Positions 47,463-57,100 of a stretch of 64,000 nucleotides of DNA are shown here, piece after piece. The notes beneath the pieces are model-generated. The model had not been told where the DNA came from. It ran no database searches and saw nothing but the letters and a program-made list of their open reading frames with translations. Origin of the DNA: Thioalkalivibrio sp. XN8 (GTDB lineage Bacteria > Pseudomonadota > Gammaproteobacteria > Steroidobacterales > XN24); NCBI RefSeq assembly GCF_011058255.1, contig NZ_JAALFH010000065.1, forward strand, positions 19,735 through 83,734, in the 5' to 3' direction. Each line of letters opens with the position of its first letter. Position 1 is the first letter of the stretch. The translations under genes were made by a program, and so were the position numbers.

Positions 47463-48416
47463 TCAGCCGCGGGGATGGTGGCGCGCGTGGAGCTCGCGCA
47501 GGCGCTCACGCGCGACGTGGGTATAGATCTGGGTGGTGGAGAGGTCGCTGTGGCCGAGCAGCATCTGCACGACCCGCAGGTCGGCGCCGTGGTTCAGGAG
47601 ATGGGTCGCGAACGCGTGCCGCAGCACGTGCGGCGACAGCGCCCGGTCGATGCCGGCGCGCTGCGTATAGCGCTTGATGATGTGCCAGAAGGCCTGGCGG
47701 GTCATCCGGTCGCCGCGGCGCGTCGGGAACAGGTAATCGGTCTGCTTCTCCAGCAGGATCTCGCCCCGGGGCCCGGCGATGAACTGCTGCAGCCACTCGA
47801 GCGACTCCTCGCCGAGCGGGATCAACCGCTCGCGCCCGCCCTTCCCGACGATGCGCACCACGCCCTGGTTCAGGTTGACGTGACCGAGCTTGAGGTTCAC
47901 CAGCTCGGTGACCCGCAGGCCGGTGGCGTAAAGCACTTCGAGCATGGTGCGATCGCGGTGGCCGAGCGCATCGGCCGTGTCCGGCGCGTTGAGCAGCGCC
48001 TCCACCTCGTCCTCGGTCAGGGACTTGGGCAGGGGACGGCCGATCTTCGGCATCGAGATCTCGGCGGTCGGGTCGGTGCCGGCGCCCTGCTCGCGCAAGC
48101 GCCAGCGGAAGAAGCGCCGGAAGCTGGACAGCTGGCGGGCCGAGGACCGCGGCCGGGCGCCGGCCTCGACCCGGTCGGCGATGAAGCCGAGGATGTCGCC
48201 GCGCTCGGCCTCCGCCAGCGGCCGCCCGCGCGCCGCCAGCCAGCGCGCCAGGGCCAGCAGGTCGGTGCGGTAGGCGGTCAGGGTGTTCTTGGACAGGCCA
48301 CGCTCCATCCAGGCGGCATCGAGAAAGCGATCGATCGCCTGCTCGGACGCCTCCAGGTGACGCTGGCCCGCCTGTGCCCCGTCACGCCCCGCGCTGTTAT
48401 TCGCCGAAGATGCCAT
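47463..48416 (-). CDS. xerD: Site-specific tyrosine recombinase XerD
   Basis: The 317-residue recombinase resolves chromosome dimers with XerC at dif. Catalytic residues are seen: Arg in ATGLRVTEL, Lys in the beta-hairpin VRIVGKGGRERLIP, HxxR in SPHVLRHAFATHLL, His in LGHSDLSTTQIY and the Tyr in that last motif. The ATG at 48416 is chosen over a GTG at 48425; neither has a clear ribosome site. Confidence 0.94.
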   Translation of the reverse strand: MASSANNSAGRDGAQAGQRHLEASEQAIDRFLDAAWMERGLSKNTLTAYRTDLLALARWLAARGRPLAEAERGDILGFIADRVEAGARPRSSARQLSSFRRFFRWRLREQGAGTDPTAEISMPKIGRPLPKSLTEDEVEALLNAPDTADALGHRDRTMLEVLYATGLRVTELVNLKLGHVNLNQGVVRIVGKGGRERLIPLGEESLEWLQQFIAGPRGEILLEKQTDYLFPTRRGDRMTRQAFWHIIKRYTQRAGIDRALSPHVLRHAFATHLLNHGADLRVVQMLLGHSDLSTTQIYTHVARERLRELHARHHPRG

Positions 48417-48480
48417 GCCGTCCACTGTTCAGCCCTGAATTGCCCAACCAGGCAAATTCACAAGCCCGATTCTCAACCCC

Positions 48481-48502
48481 GGTCGCAGGACCGGATGCGA
48501 CC
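48481..48502. terminator. Hairpin between the TPR gene and xerD
   Basis: GGTCGCA and TGCGACC form a 7-bp stem with an 8-nt loop. It lies downstream of the TPR gene's stop on the minus strand; no T-run follows. An AT-rich patch (GGTTAACATAATTTGAG, about 48523-48539) near it might hold the xerD promoter. Confidence 0.4.
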
Positions 48503-48587
48503 GTAGTCACAGAATCACGGACGGTTAACATAATTTGAGCCGCATCACATAATGCGATGCCGGCGATCCGGGGGGCGGCCCGGCGAC

Positions 48588-49880
48588 CTAGTTGTTGGCG
48601 GCGCGGAGCTCGGCGAGCTGGATGCGGTCCTCGACGAAGCGCTGCCACTCGCGCGCCTGGCTCCGCGTGTTGGCATCGAACTCCTGCGCACGCTGGAAGG
48701 CGTTGCGCGATTCACGCAGTTGGCCCAGCTCCATGGCGGCGATGCCGATCATCAGCCAGGCCCCGCCCGGGTTCTTGACGTTGCCGAGCTCGAGCGCGGC
48801 CCGCGCGGAGTCGACCGTCTGCTGCCATTCGTTCTGTTCCATCATCAGCCGCGCCTTCTGCATCAGCAGGTCGCCCTCGCCCGTCATCGGGGCCAGGCGG
48901 TCGATGACGTTGCCGGCCCGCTGGTACTCGCGGGCGGCCGTCCAGGCACTGAGCAGGAGGCGGAGATTGGGCTCGCTGGCCTCGATCTGGCCGGACTCCA
49001 TGCCCCTGGTCAGGATCTGGGCGCCCTGGAACGGCAGCTCGTTGTACATGCTCATGCGCGCCACGGTCAGGAGCTTGGCCTCCTCCGTGATCAGCCCGCC
49101 GTTGTAGGCCGCCATCAGCGCGGCCAGGGCGTCCATGTCCTGCTGCAGTTCCTGGTGCGCGCCGGACAGCATCTCCCAGTACTTCAGTTTGTCGGGCCAG
49201 CGGGCCACCATGGTCTTCAGGATTCCCACGGCCGACCGGTAGTCCTTGAGCTCGAAATGGATCGCCAGCGCCAGCTGGTACCAGCTCTCCTTGGACTCGG
49301 CCCCGGCCTGCTCGATGGCCCCGGTCACCCACGGCAGGGCGTCGCGGTAGCGCTGCATCTGGGCGTAGTTCTGCCCCATCATGATGCGGTCTTCCGGCGT
49401 CGGCTCGGGCTGGAACTTCAGGTACTGCCGCATCATGTCGATCGAACGCTGCCACTCCTCGCGGGAGGCGTACAGCTGCGCCAGGGACTTCATCATGCTG
49501 AAGTGGGCCTTGTTCGGCAGCGCATCGAGCTCGACCGCGCGCTCGAAGCGCTTGATGGCGTCATCGACCCGGTCCTGGGAGATCAGGACGAAGCCGTAGA
49601 TCTGCTCGCCCATGGCGCGCTCGTAGTCGTTGAGCGGCCCGTCCAGGTACTGCTGCACCGCCTTCAGGAGCTCCTGGTACTTGCTGTCGGCATAGAGCTG
49701 GGTCATCGCTTCGTAGCGGCGGTAAGCCCGCTCGCCGAACAGCACACTTGGCTCCTCGCGCTCGATCTCCGGCCTTGGCTCTTCCTGCGCAGCCACCGGC
49801 GCCGGGGCCAGCGCGGATCCCAGCACCAGGACCATGGCGATCAGCAGGGACGGGACGAATACCGGGCGGGGATTCTTCAT
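48588..49880 (-). CDS. TPR-repeat periplasmic protein of the TonB cluster
   Basis: The 430-residue protein has a signal peptide (cleavage after VAAQ-type site near 31) and TPR-like helical repeats from about 50 to the end, for example EQIYGFVLISQDRVDDAIKR and NAFQRAQEFDAN. A TPR protein ends the TtpC/TonB2-type clusters of Vibrio and Shewanella, where it supports the TonB complex. It follows tonB by 6 bp. Confidence 0.88.
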   Translation of the reverse strand: MKNPRPVFVPSLLIAMVLVLGSALAPAPVAAQEEPRPEIEREEPSVLFGERAYRRYEAMTQLYADSKYQELLKAVQQYLDGPLNDYERAMGEQIYGFVLISQDRVDDAIKRFERAVELDALPNKAHFSMMKSLAQLYASREEWQRSIDMMRQYLKFQPEPTPEDRIMMGQNYAQMQRYRDALPWVTGAIEQAGAESKESWYQLALAIHFELKDYRSAVGILKTMVARWPDKLKYWEMLSGAHQELQQDMDALAALMAAYNGGLITEEAKLLTVARMSMYNELPFQGAQILTRGMESGQIEASEPNLRLLLSAWTAAREYQRAGNVIDRLAPMTGEGDLLMQKARLMMEQNEWQQTVDSARAALELGNVKNPGGAWLMIGIAAMELGQLRESRNAFQRAQEFDANTRSQAREWQRFVEDRIQLAELRAANN

Positions 49881-49886
49881 CGGCGC

Positions 49887-50513
49887 TTAATCCTGGTTCA
49901 GGTTGAACTCGATGGTCTGCTCGGCTTCGCGGGACACCGCCTGGCCGTCGACGATGCGCGGCCGGAACTTCCAGCGCAGGATCGCCCGGGTGGCTTCACG
50001 GTTGAACACCCGGGGCGGTTCGGCCGCGATCACCTGGGGATCCATCACCGAACCGTCCGGCATGATGGTGAACCGGACCCGCACCCAGCCCTCGATGCCG
50101 CGCAGCAGCGCATCCCGGGGGTAGGTGGGCTCGATCCGCACGATCGGGATGATGTCGCCGTCACCCACGTTGTCGCCGGTCTGCCAGCCCGCGGCCACCA
50201 CCGGCCCGCCGGTGAAGCCGACGGAGATGTCCGGCGTCTCGATGTCCAGCACCTGCTTCACCTGCTGCTGCGGCGCCTGCGTCTGCAGCTGGGGCGGCGG
50301 TGGCGGCTTGTCCGGCGGCGGCGGCTTCTTCGGCACCTGGCGCTCGCGGGTCTGCACGATGTCGTCGGCCTTGACCCGGACGAACTCGATCACCCGGCCG
50401 GTGTCGGGCGGTCGCTCGAACCCGCCGCGGCCACCGATCAGGGCATGCATCAGCAGGAACAGCAGGAGGGCGACGAAGACCCCGGCGGCGATGGACAGCA
50501 GGAACCGCATCAT
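49887..50513 (-). CDS. TonB family energy transducer
   Basis: The 208-residue protein has an N-terminal membrane helix (about 5-26), a Lys/Pro-rich stretch (about 60-80, RQVPKKPPPPDKPPPPPQ) and a C-terminal TonB domain (about 125-205: PTYPRDALLRGIEGWVRVRFTI). It carries proton-motive energy from ExbBD to outer-membrane receptors. It overlaps the upstream exbD by four bases. It is of the shorter TonB2 type. Confidence 0.92.
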   Translation of the reverse strand: MMRFLLSIAAGVFVALLLFLLMHALIGGRGGFERPPDTGRVIEFVRVKADDIVQTRERQVPKKPPPPDKPPPPPQLQTQAPQQQVKQVLDIETPDISVGFTGGPVVAAGWQTGDNVGDGDIIPIVRIEPTYPRDALLRGIEGWVRVRFTIMPDGSVMDPQVIAAEPPRVFNREATRAILRWKFRPRIVDGQAVSREAEQTIEFNLNQD

Positions 50514-50917
50514 TGACCTCCCGACTGCGCCGCCACGGAAATATTCAGGATCCCGCCGAGGCGCACCTGGTCCATCAGATCGATCAGGATGCCGGTTTCG
50601 GAGCGCTCGTCGGCGATGATCACGACCGTGCTCTCCGGACTCTCGTTGCGGGCCTGCTCGATGCGCTGGCGCACGGACTCCAGCTCGACCACGCGCTTGT
50701 CCATCCAGATCTGGCCGGTGGCGGAAATCGCGATCAGGATGTTGCCGCGGTCCTGGCGGGCCGCCGTGAGCGCTTCCGGCCGCTGCGGGTCGATGCCGGT
50801 TTCGCGGATGAAGGAAGTGGTCACGATGAAGAAGATCAGCATGATGAAGACGATGTCCAACATCGGCGTGATGTTGATCTCCGTCTCTTCTTCGCGTGCC
50901 GCGTGCCGTTTCGCCAT
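50510..50917 (-). CDS. ExbD/TolR-type biopolymer transporter (second copy)
   Basis: The 135-residue protein has the ExbD membrane helix with the functional Asp in TPMLDIVFIMLIFFIVTTSF and a periplasmic domain. It lies 41 bp after the first exbD-like gene; the two share a 62-bp identical DNA stretch over the membrane helix (see findings). It is coupled to tonB by a 4-bp overlap. Confidence 0.93.
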   Translation of the reverse strand: MAKRHAAREEETEINITPMLDIVFIMLIFFIVTTSFIRETGIDPQRPEALTAARQDRGNILIAISATGQIWMDKRVVELESVRQRIEQARNESPESTVVIIADERSETGILIDLMDQVRLGGILNISVAAQSGGQ

Positions 50918-50958
50918 GACTTAGTGGACCCCGGTCTGTGGCTAAAGTTTCGCCGCGC

Positions 50959-51366
50959 CTAGCGCGCCATCGCAGCGATCGATACCGACTTGGCGCCCGC
51001 CATCCGGGCCTGGTCGATGACCCGCACCATCAGCCCCGAGTCGGCGGCGCGGTCGGCGATCACGACCACGGCGGTGTCGGCGCCCTTGGTGGCCAGCTCC
51101 CCCTCGACATTGGCGCGCACCGCGCGAATGTCCACCGGCCGGTTGTTGACCTGGATCTGGCCGGTTCGCTCGATGCGGATGGCGATCACCTCGGAGATCT
51201 TCTTTTCTTCCTGCGGCTCGTTGGACGGCCGGTTCAGTTCGATGCCGATCTCCTTCACGAAGGAAGTCGTCACGATGAAGAAGATCAGCATGATGAAGAC
51301 GATGTCCAACATCGGCGTGATGTTGATCTCGGCCTCGTCCTCGGCTTTGGCGATACGGCGTCTCAT
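50959..51366 (-). CDS. ExbD/TolR-type biopolymer transporter (first copy)
   Basis: The 135-residue protein has the same layout as its downstream paralogue: short cytoplasmic tail (RRRIAKAEDEAEINI), a membrane helix with the proton-path Asp, and a periplasmic domain with the conserved IADRAADSGLMVRVIDQ ending. It follows exbB by 13 bp. Confidence 0.93.
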   Translation of the reverse strand: MRRRIAKAEDEAEINITPMLDIVFIMLIFFIVTTSFVKEIGIELNRPSNEPQEEKKISEVIAIRIERTGQIQVNNRPVDIRAVRANVEGELATKGADTAVVVIADRAADSGLMVRVIDQARMAGAKSVSIAAMAR

Positions 51367-51379
51367 GCCTGTTCAGTCC

Positions 51380-51904
51380 TCAGTGTCGCACCAGCAGGCC
51401 TTCCAGCCGCTCGGTGGAGATGCTCGCCTTCTTTTCCAGCCACGCGGCGAAGTACAGGCCCGACAGCGCCGCCACCAGCCCCGCCATCGTCGGGATGGTC
51501 GCCTTGGACACGCCGCCGGCCATCAGGCGGGCGTTGCCGGTGCCGGCGAAGGCCATCACGTCGAACACCGCGATCATGCCGGTGACGGTGCCGAGCAGGC
51601 CGAGCAGCGGCAGGACCGCCATCAGCGTCTTGATCAGCAGCAGGTACCGCCGGCTGTCGATGTTGACCTCCGAGATCAGGTAATTCCTGACCTGGTTCGC
51701 CGCCCAGGACGTCGTGTCGCGGCGGGCGTCCCACTCCTGGCGGACCCGCTCGACCTGCTTGGGCAGCACGAAATAGAAATACCAGATGCGCTCGATGATG
51801 AACGTCCACATCAGGATCGTGACGACGAGGATGCCGTAGAGGACATCCCCGCCGGTCTCGAAAAAGTCCCGGATCGATATGAACGCATCGAGGAAGGGGT
51901 TCAT
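51380..51904 (-). CDS. ExbB/MotA/TolQ-type proton channel (short form)
   Basis: The 174-residue protein has three membrane helices and the ExbB core LLGLLGTVTGMIAVFDVMA with the AGGVSKATIPTMAGLVAALSGLY helix. It forms the proton channel with ExbD. It starts with a four-base overlap with the TtpC-like gene. Confidence 0.93.
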   Translation of the reverse strand: MNPFLDAFISIRDFFETGGDVLYGILVVTILMWTFIIERIWYFYFVLPKQVERVRQEWDARRDTTSWAANQVRNYLISEVNIDSRRYLLLIKTLMAVLPLLGLLGTVTGMIAVFDVMAFAGTGNARLMAGGVSKATIPTMAGLVAALSGLYFAAWLEKKASISTERLEGLLVRH

Positions 51905-53247
51905 CTGCCGCCTTCCGCCTGCTTGGCGATGATGCCGGCGCTCTGCTCTTCCAGCACCTCGATCAGCGCCTTGCTGCGGCTGGCCACCACGCTGTGCAGC
52001 AGCACCAGCGGGATGGCGACCGTCAGGCCGAGCACCGTGGTCACGAGCGCCTGCGAGATGCCGCCCGCCATCAGCTTCGGATCGCCGGTGCCGAACAGGG
52101 TGATTGCCTGGAACGTGACGATCATGCCGGTCACGGTGCCGAGCAGGCCGAGCAGCGGCGCGACCGCGGCAATGACCTTGATGGCGCCCTGCCAGGTCTC
52201 GAGCTTGGGCACTTCCTTCAGGATGGCCTCGTCGAGCTTCAGCTCGAGCGTCTCGGTGTCGGCGTCCCGGTTGTCGTCATAGACCTTGAGGATCCGGCCC
52301 AGCGGGTTCTTCTCGTTCGGCTGGTCCACCGACTTGAGCTGGCCGCGGATGCGGGTCCCGGCAGCCCCGAGATAGAGCCAGCGGGCCAGCGCGATCAGCA
52401 GGCCGACGATGCCGAGGGCGATGATCACGTAGCCCACCAGGCCGCCCTGGTCGATGCGCTCGCCCAGGCTGGGTTCCTGGATCAGCAGCGCCAGCAGCGA
52501 GCCGCGGCCCGGGTCGACGGGCGCCGCCACCGTGGTGTTCGGGCTTGCGGTAAAGACGTCTTCCGCCATCCTGCGGTAGCGGGCCTGCGGCTGGCGGGCC
52601 AGCTCCAGGATGGTGTTGGTCTCGGGCAGGTAGTTGAAGAAGCGGTCGCCGGAGACCAGGTTGAACACGCCGATCCGGACCAGCTCCTCATCGGACTGGG
52701 TGCCGTCCGGACGCGTCACGACCGAGTTGAAGCGGGAGATGTTGCCGCTGCGGATCATTTCCTCCATCAGCAGGGCACGGAGGTTGTTGAGCTCCTCCAT
52801 GGACGGCACGCCGCGCACCTGCGCCAGGCGCTCGGCCAGTTCCTCCCGGCCGTTGTCCTGGGCCGTGACCAGCGAGCTGCGGATCAGCCCGACGGTGTCG
52901 CCGGACACCTGGCGCACGACGCCGAACAGCTCGCCGAAGTTGCCGAGCTGCAGGCGCAGGGTCTCGTTGAGCTCCGCCAGCTGGAGCTCATTGGCGTTGA
53001 ACTGCTCCGTCAGCGCGTCGCTGCGCTGCTCTGCCGCGGCCAGCTCCTGCCGGGCCTGCTCCAGCAGCTGGGCCTGCTCGTTGCGGTTCTGGACGAAGCG
53101 CTGCTCCCGCTCCTTGTTCTCCGCGCTCAGCTCGGAGCGCGACTTGCGGACTTCCTGCAGCAGCTGGTCGAGCGAGTCGACGGCCAGGGCCTGGGGAGCA
53201 GCCAGCGAGGCCGCCAGCGCGGCCGTGACGATGATCAGCTTTTTCAT
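51901..53247 (-). CDS. TtpC-like MotA/TolQ/ExbB protein with periplasmic coiled coil
   Basis: The 448-residue protein has a signal peptide (1-22), a long coiled-coil periplasmic region (about 25-120) and a further extracytoplasmic domain, then a C-terminal ExbB-like channel domain (about 275-430) with LLGLLGTVTGMIVTFQAITLFGTGDPK. This layout matches TtpC of Vibrio and Shewanella TonB2 systems, required for TonB2-dependent uptake. It overlaps the DUF3450 gene by four bases. Confidence 0.9.
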   Translation of the reverse strand: MKKLIIVTAALAASLAAPQALAVDSLDQLLQEVRKSRSELSAENKEREQRFVQNRNEQAQLLEQARQELAAAEQRSDALTEQFNANELQLAELNETLRLQLGNFGELFGVVRQVSGDTVGLIRSSLVTAQDNGREELAERLAQVRGVPSMEELNNLRALLMEEMIRSGNISRFNSVVTRPDGTQSDEELVRIGVFNLVSGDRFFNYLPETNTILELARQPQARYRRMAEDVFTASPNTTVAAPVDPGRGSLLALLIQEPSLGERIDQGGLVGYVIIALGIVGLLIALARWLYLGAAGTRIRGQLKSVDQPNEKNPLGRILKVYDDNRDADTETLELKLDEAILKEVPKLETWQGAIKVIAAVAPLLGLLGTVTGMIVTFQAITLFGTGDPKLMAGGISQALVTTVLGLTVAIPLVLLHSVVASRSKALIEVLEEQSAGIIAKQAEGGR

Positions 53248-54023
53248 TGCACCTGCTCCGTCTCGGGCGCGGGGATCGGGAGGCGCAACAGGTTCGGCGC
53301 CGCCTGCTGGCGGGCGATCCGGAGGCCTTCCACCACGTCGTTGCGGAATTCCTCGGCGACCTCCCACTCACGCGTGTTCTTGTTCCAGAAGCCGGTCTCG
53401 GCGCGATCCGGCGTCTGGTAGGCGAGCAGGATGCGGCCGACCCGCAGGAAGTCCACCTTGCGGTCGCCCAGCTGGCCGTCATAGGCCTCGGTGGTGCGGC
53501 CGAAGTCCGCCTCGATCTGGTAGGCGTTCATGATCTGGCGGTACTTCTCGGACACCGTGACGTCCGACTGTTCCATGATGTCCCGCAGCATCTGCACCCG
53601 GTTGCGGCGCTCGGTCAGCTGGAAGGGCATGTCGAGCTCGATGAAGCGCTCGAGGTCGTCGATCATCTGGTACATCAGCGGGATGATGTCCTGCTGGACC
53701 TCCTGGAAGCTCTCCAGCTGGCGCTGGATGTCGAGCTTTTCCTCTTCCTGGTCGTTCACCAGCGACTGGAGGTTCTCATTATAAATACGCACCCGGTCGA
53801 GCCGCTGGATGGTGACGCGGTACTCGCCGAGGAGTTCGGTCGTTTCGTCCGCGAGCTGGGCGATGCGGGCCTGGGAGCGGGCGGCATCCTGGACGCCGGC
53901 CTTCTGCTCCGAGAGCGCGGTGTTCAGGGTGCGTTCCTGCGCGACCGCGAGGCCGAGCGGCAGTACCGCCATGAGCGCCAGGGCGACATACGCGCCGGGG
54001 CGCCTTCTCCTGTGTTGATCCAT
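53244..54023 (-). CDS. DUF3450 periplasmic coiled-coil protein
   Basis: The 259-residue protein has a signal peptide (hydrophobic 12-27, cleavage after VAQ-type site) and a coiled-coil core (about 30-120) followed by the DUF3450 signature including RNRVQMLRDIMEQSDVTVSEKYRQIMNAYQIEADFGRTTEAY. DUF3450 proteins head TtpC-ExbB-ExbD-TonB clusters. The ATG at 54023 (MDQHRRRRPG) with GAAGAGG before it is preferred to the longer frame. Confidence 0.9.
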   Translation of the reverse strand: MDQHRRRRPGAYVALALMAVLPLGLAVAQERTLNTALSEQKAGVQDAARSQARIAQLADETTELLGEYRVTIQRLDRVRIYNENLQSLVNDQEEEKLDIQRQLESFQEVQQDIIPLMYQMIDDLERFIELDMPFQLTERRNRVQMLRDIMEQSDVTVSEKYRQIMNAYQIEADFGRTTEAYDGQLGDRKVDFLRVGRILLAYQTPDRAETGFWNKNTREWEVAEEFRNDVVEGLRIARQQAAPNLLRLPIPAPETEQVQ

Positions 54024-54148
54024 GAGAACCTCTTCACAATGACAGAGACAGGTACGGGATGCGGCCGCGAGCATCCCCGCGGAGAGCACGGAAAACTAGC
54101 AGAATCACTCCCTGATGAAAAGCTTGCGCAGCCCCCCCGGCCGCGCGC

Positions 54149-57100
54149 CTACATATTACGTCGATATTGCCCGCCAACGGCATACAGGGCCCGGCTGATG
54201 CGGCCGAGCGAGCAATGCTTGACCGTCTCCATCAGCCCCTCGAACACGTTGCCGCCACTGGCCGCAGCCCGCGCCAGGCGCTCCAGCGCGCCGGCGCCGG
54301 CCTCGCCCGAAGCGGCATTGAAAGCGCGGGTGGCGGCGACCTGGGCCGCTTTCTCTTCCTCGCTGGAGCGGATCAGCTGGCCCTCTTCCACCGGGGCGTC
54401 GTCCTGGCCCTCCGGCCCGAGGAAGGTGTTGACCCCGACGATCGGCAGACTGCCGTCGTGTTTCTTGTGCTCGTAATACAGGCTCTCTTCCTGGATCCGG
54501 CCGCGCTGGTACATCGACTCCATGGCCCCGAGCACCCCGCCGCGCTCGGTGATGCGCTCGAACTCCGCGTAGACCGCCTCCTCCACCTGGTCGGTCAGGT
54601 AGTCGATGACGTAGGAGCCCTGCCACGGGTTCTGGTTCCGGTTCAGGCCCAGCTCCCGGTTGATAATGAGCTGGATCGCCACCGCGCGCCGCACCGAGGC
54701 CTCGGTCGGCGTGGTGAGCGCCTCGTCGAAGGCGTTGGTGTGCAGGCTGTTGCAGTTGTCGAACAGGGCGTAGAGGGCCTGCAGCGTGGTCCGGATGTCG
54801 TTGAAGTGCATCTCCTGCGCGTGCAGGCTCCGGCCCGAGGTCTGGATGTGGTACTTCAGCATCTGGCTGCGGGCTGAGCCGCCGTAGAGCCGTTTCATCG
54901 CCCGGGCCCAGATTCGCCGGGCTACGCGGCCGATGACGGCGTATTCCGGATCCATGCCGTTCGAGAAGAAAAACGACAAGTTCGGTGCAAAATCGTCGAT
55001 TTTCATGCCTCTTGCGAGGTAGTACTCGACGATCGTGAAGCCGTTGGCCAGCGTGAAGGCCAGCTGCGTGACCGGGTTCGCGCCCGCCTCGGCGATGTGG
55101 TAGCCGCTGATCGAGACCGAGTAGAAATTCCGGATCTTGTGGTCGGTGAAGTACTGCTGGACGTCGCCCATCATGCGCAGGGCGAACTCGGTGGAAAAGA
55201 TGCAGGTGTTCTGGGCCTGGTCTTCCTTGAGGATGTCGGCCTGCACCGTGCCGCGTACCCGGGCGAGCGTCTCCTCCCGGATCCGGCCGTAGGTTTCGGC
55301 GTCCACGACCTGGTCCCCGGACACCCCCAGCAGGCCCAGGCCGGAGCCGTCGTGGCCGGCCGGCAGTTCGCTACGATAGACCGGCCGCTCGCGGCCCGCC
55401 AGCAGGTCGGCGATGCGCCGCTCCGCCGCCGCCCAGCCGCCGGTCGCGCGCAGGTGCTTCTCCACCTGCTGGTCGATGGCGGTGTTCATGAACATCGCCA
55501 GGATCATCGGCGCGGGGCCGTTGATGGTCATCGAGACCGAGGTGCTCGGGTCGCACAGGTCGAAGCCCGCGTAGAGGCGCTTCATGTCGTCCAGCGTCGC
55601 GATGGACACGCCCGAGTTGCCGATGCGGCCGTAGATGTCGGGGCGCTCGTCCGGATCCTCGCCGTAGAGCGTGACCGAGTCGAAGGCGGTCGACAGCCGG
55701 GTCGCGGCGTGGCCGGCGGCCAGGTAGTGGAAACGGCGGTTGGTCCGCTCGGGCATGCCCTCGCCGGCGAACATGCGGATCGGGTCCTCCGCCTCGCGGC
55801 GGTAGGGATACACGCCGCCGGTATAGGGATAGGCCCCCGGGAGATTCTCCCGGCGCAGGAAACGCAGCTGCTGGCCCCAGTCCTCGTATTGCGGCGGGGC
55901 CAGCTTGGGCAGCATCAGCCGGCTGAGGGACTCGGTGTAGTTCTGGCCCTTCAACTCCCGGTCACGCACCCGGTAGCTGTATTCCCCGGCCTCCACGGCC
56001 GCACGCCGGGCCGGCCACTCGCGCAGGGCCGCCAGGGATTCCGCAGCCAGCGCCCCCAGGGCCTCGTTATACCGCCGGCGCAGGGTCGCGAGGGCGCCGT
56101 CGCCGGCCGCGGCCTCGTCCGGGTAAGGCTCCAGGGCCGCGGGGCGCTCCGGGTCGATCCCCTCGAGCGCGCGCCAGCAGGCCCAGGCGGTGCCGGCCGA
56201 CTGGGCCTCGGCCTCGGCCTCGTCGTTGGCCCGGCGGCCGTCGTCAGCGATCTCGGCCAGGTAGCGGACCCGGCGCGGCGGGATCAGGGCCCCGTGGTCG
56301 GACGCCGCCGGCAGCTCGGGCGGGGTCCAGTCCGCCTCGTCGAGGCCGCAGCGTTCCACCAGGGCCGCGCACAGCGCCCGGAACATCCGGTTGACGCCCG
56401 GGTCGTTGAACTGGCTCGCGATGGTCGGGTAGACCGGGACCTCCTCGTCGGGCAGGTCGAAGGCCTTGCGGTTGCGCTTCCACTGCTTGCGCACGTCGCG
56501 CAGCGCGTCCTCGGCGCCGCGCTTCTCGAACTTGTTCAGCACCACCAGCTCGGCGAAATCGAGCATGTCGATCTTCTCCAGCTGGCTGGCCGCGCCGTAC
56601 TCGCTGGTCATGACATAGACCGGCAGGTCCACCAGGTCGACGATCTCCGTGTCGCTCTGGCCGATGCCGGCGGTCTCCACGATGACCAGGCCGAAGCCGA
56701 CCGACTTGAGGAAGTCGACCGACTCCGCCAGCGCCGCGCTGGTCGCGAGGTGCTGGCGGCGGGTCGCCACGGAGCGCATGAAAACCCGCTCGTCGGCGAG
56801 GGAATTCATGCGGATGCGATCGCCGAGCAGCGCGCCGCCCGTGCGCCGCCGGGTCGGGTCGACGGCCAGGACGGCGATGCTGAGTTCCGGGAAGGCCCGC
56901 AGGAAGCGGTTCAGCAGCTCGTCGGTCAGGCTCGACTTGCCCGCCCCGCCGGTGCCGGTGATGCCGATGACCGGCACTGCCGCGCCGGCGGCGGGCTCCA
57001 GCGCCGTACGCGGGCCTCGCGGCTCCCTCGCCTCGTCGGCCGCATCCTCGATCAGGCTCAGGGTCCGGCCGATGCGCAGGTGGTCCCGCGGGCCGCCGGC

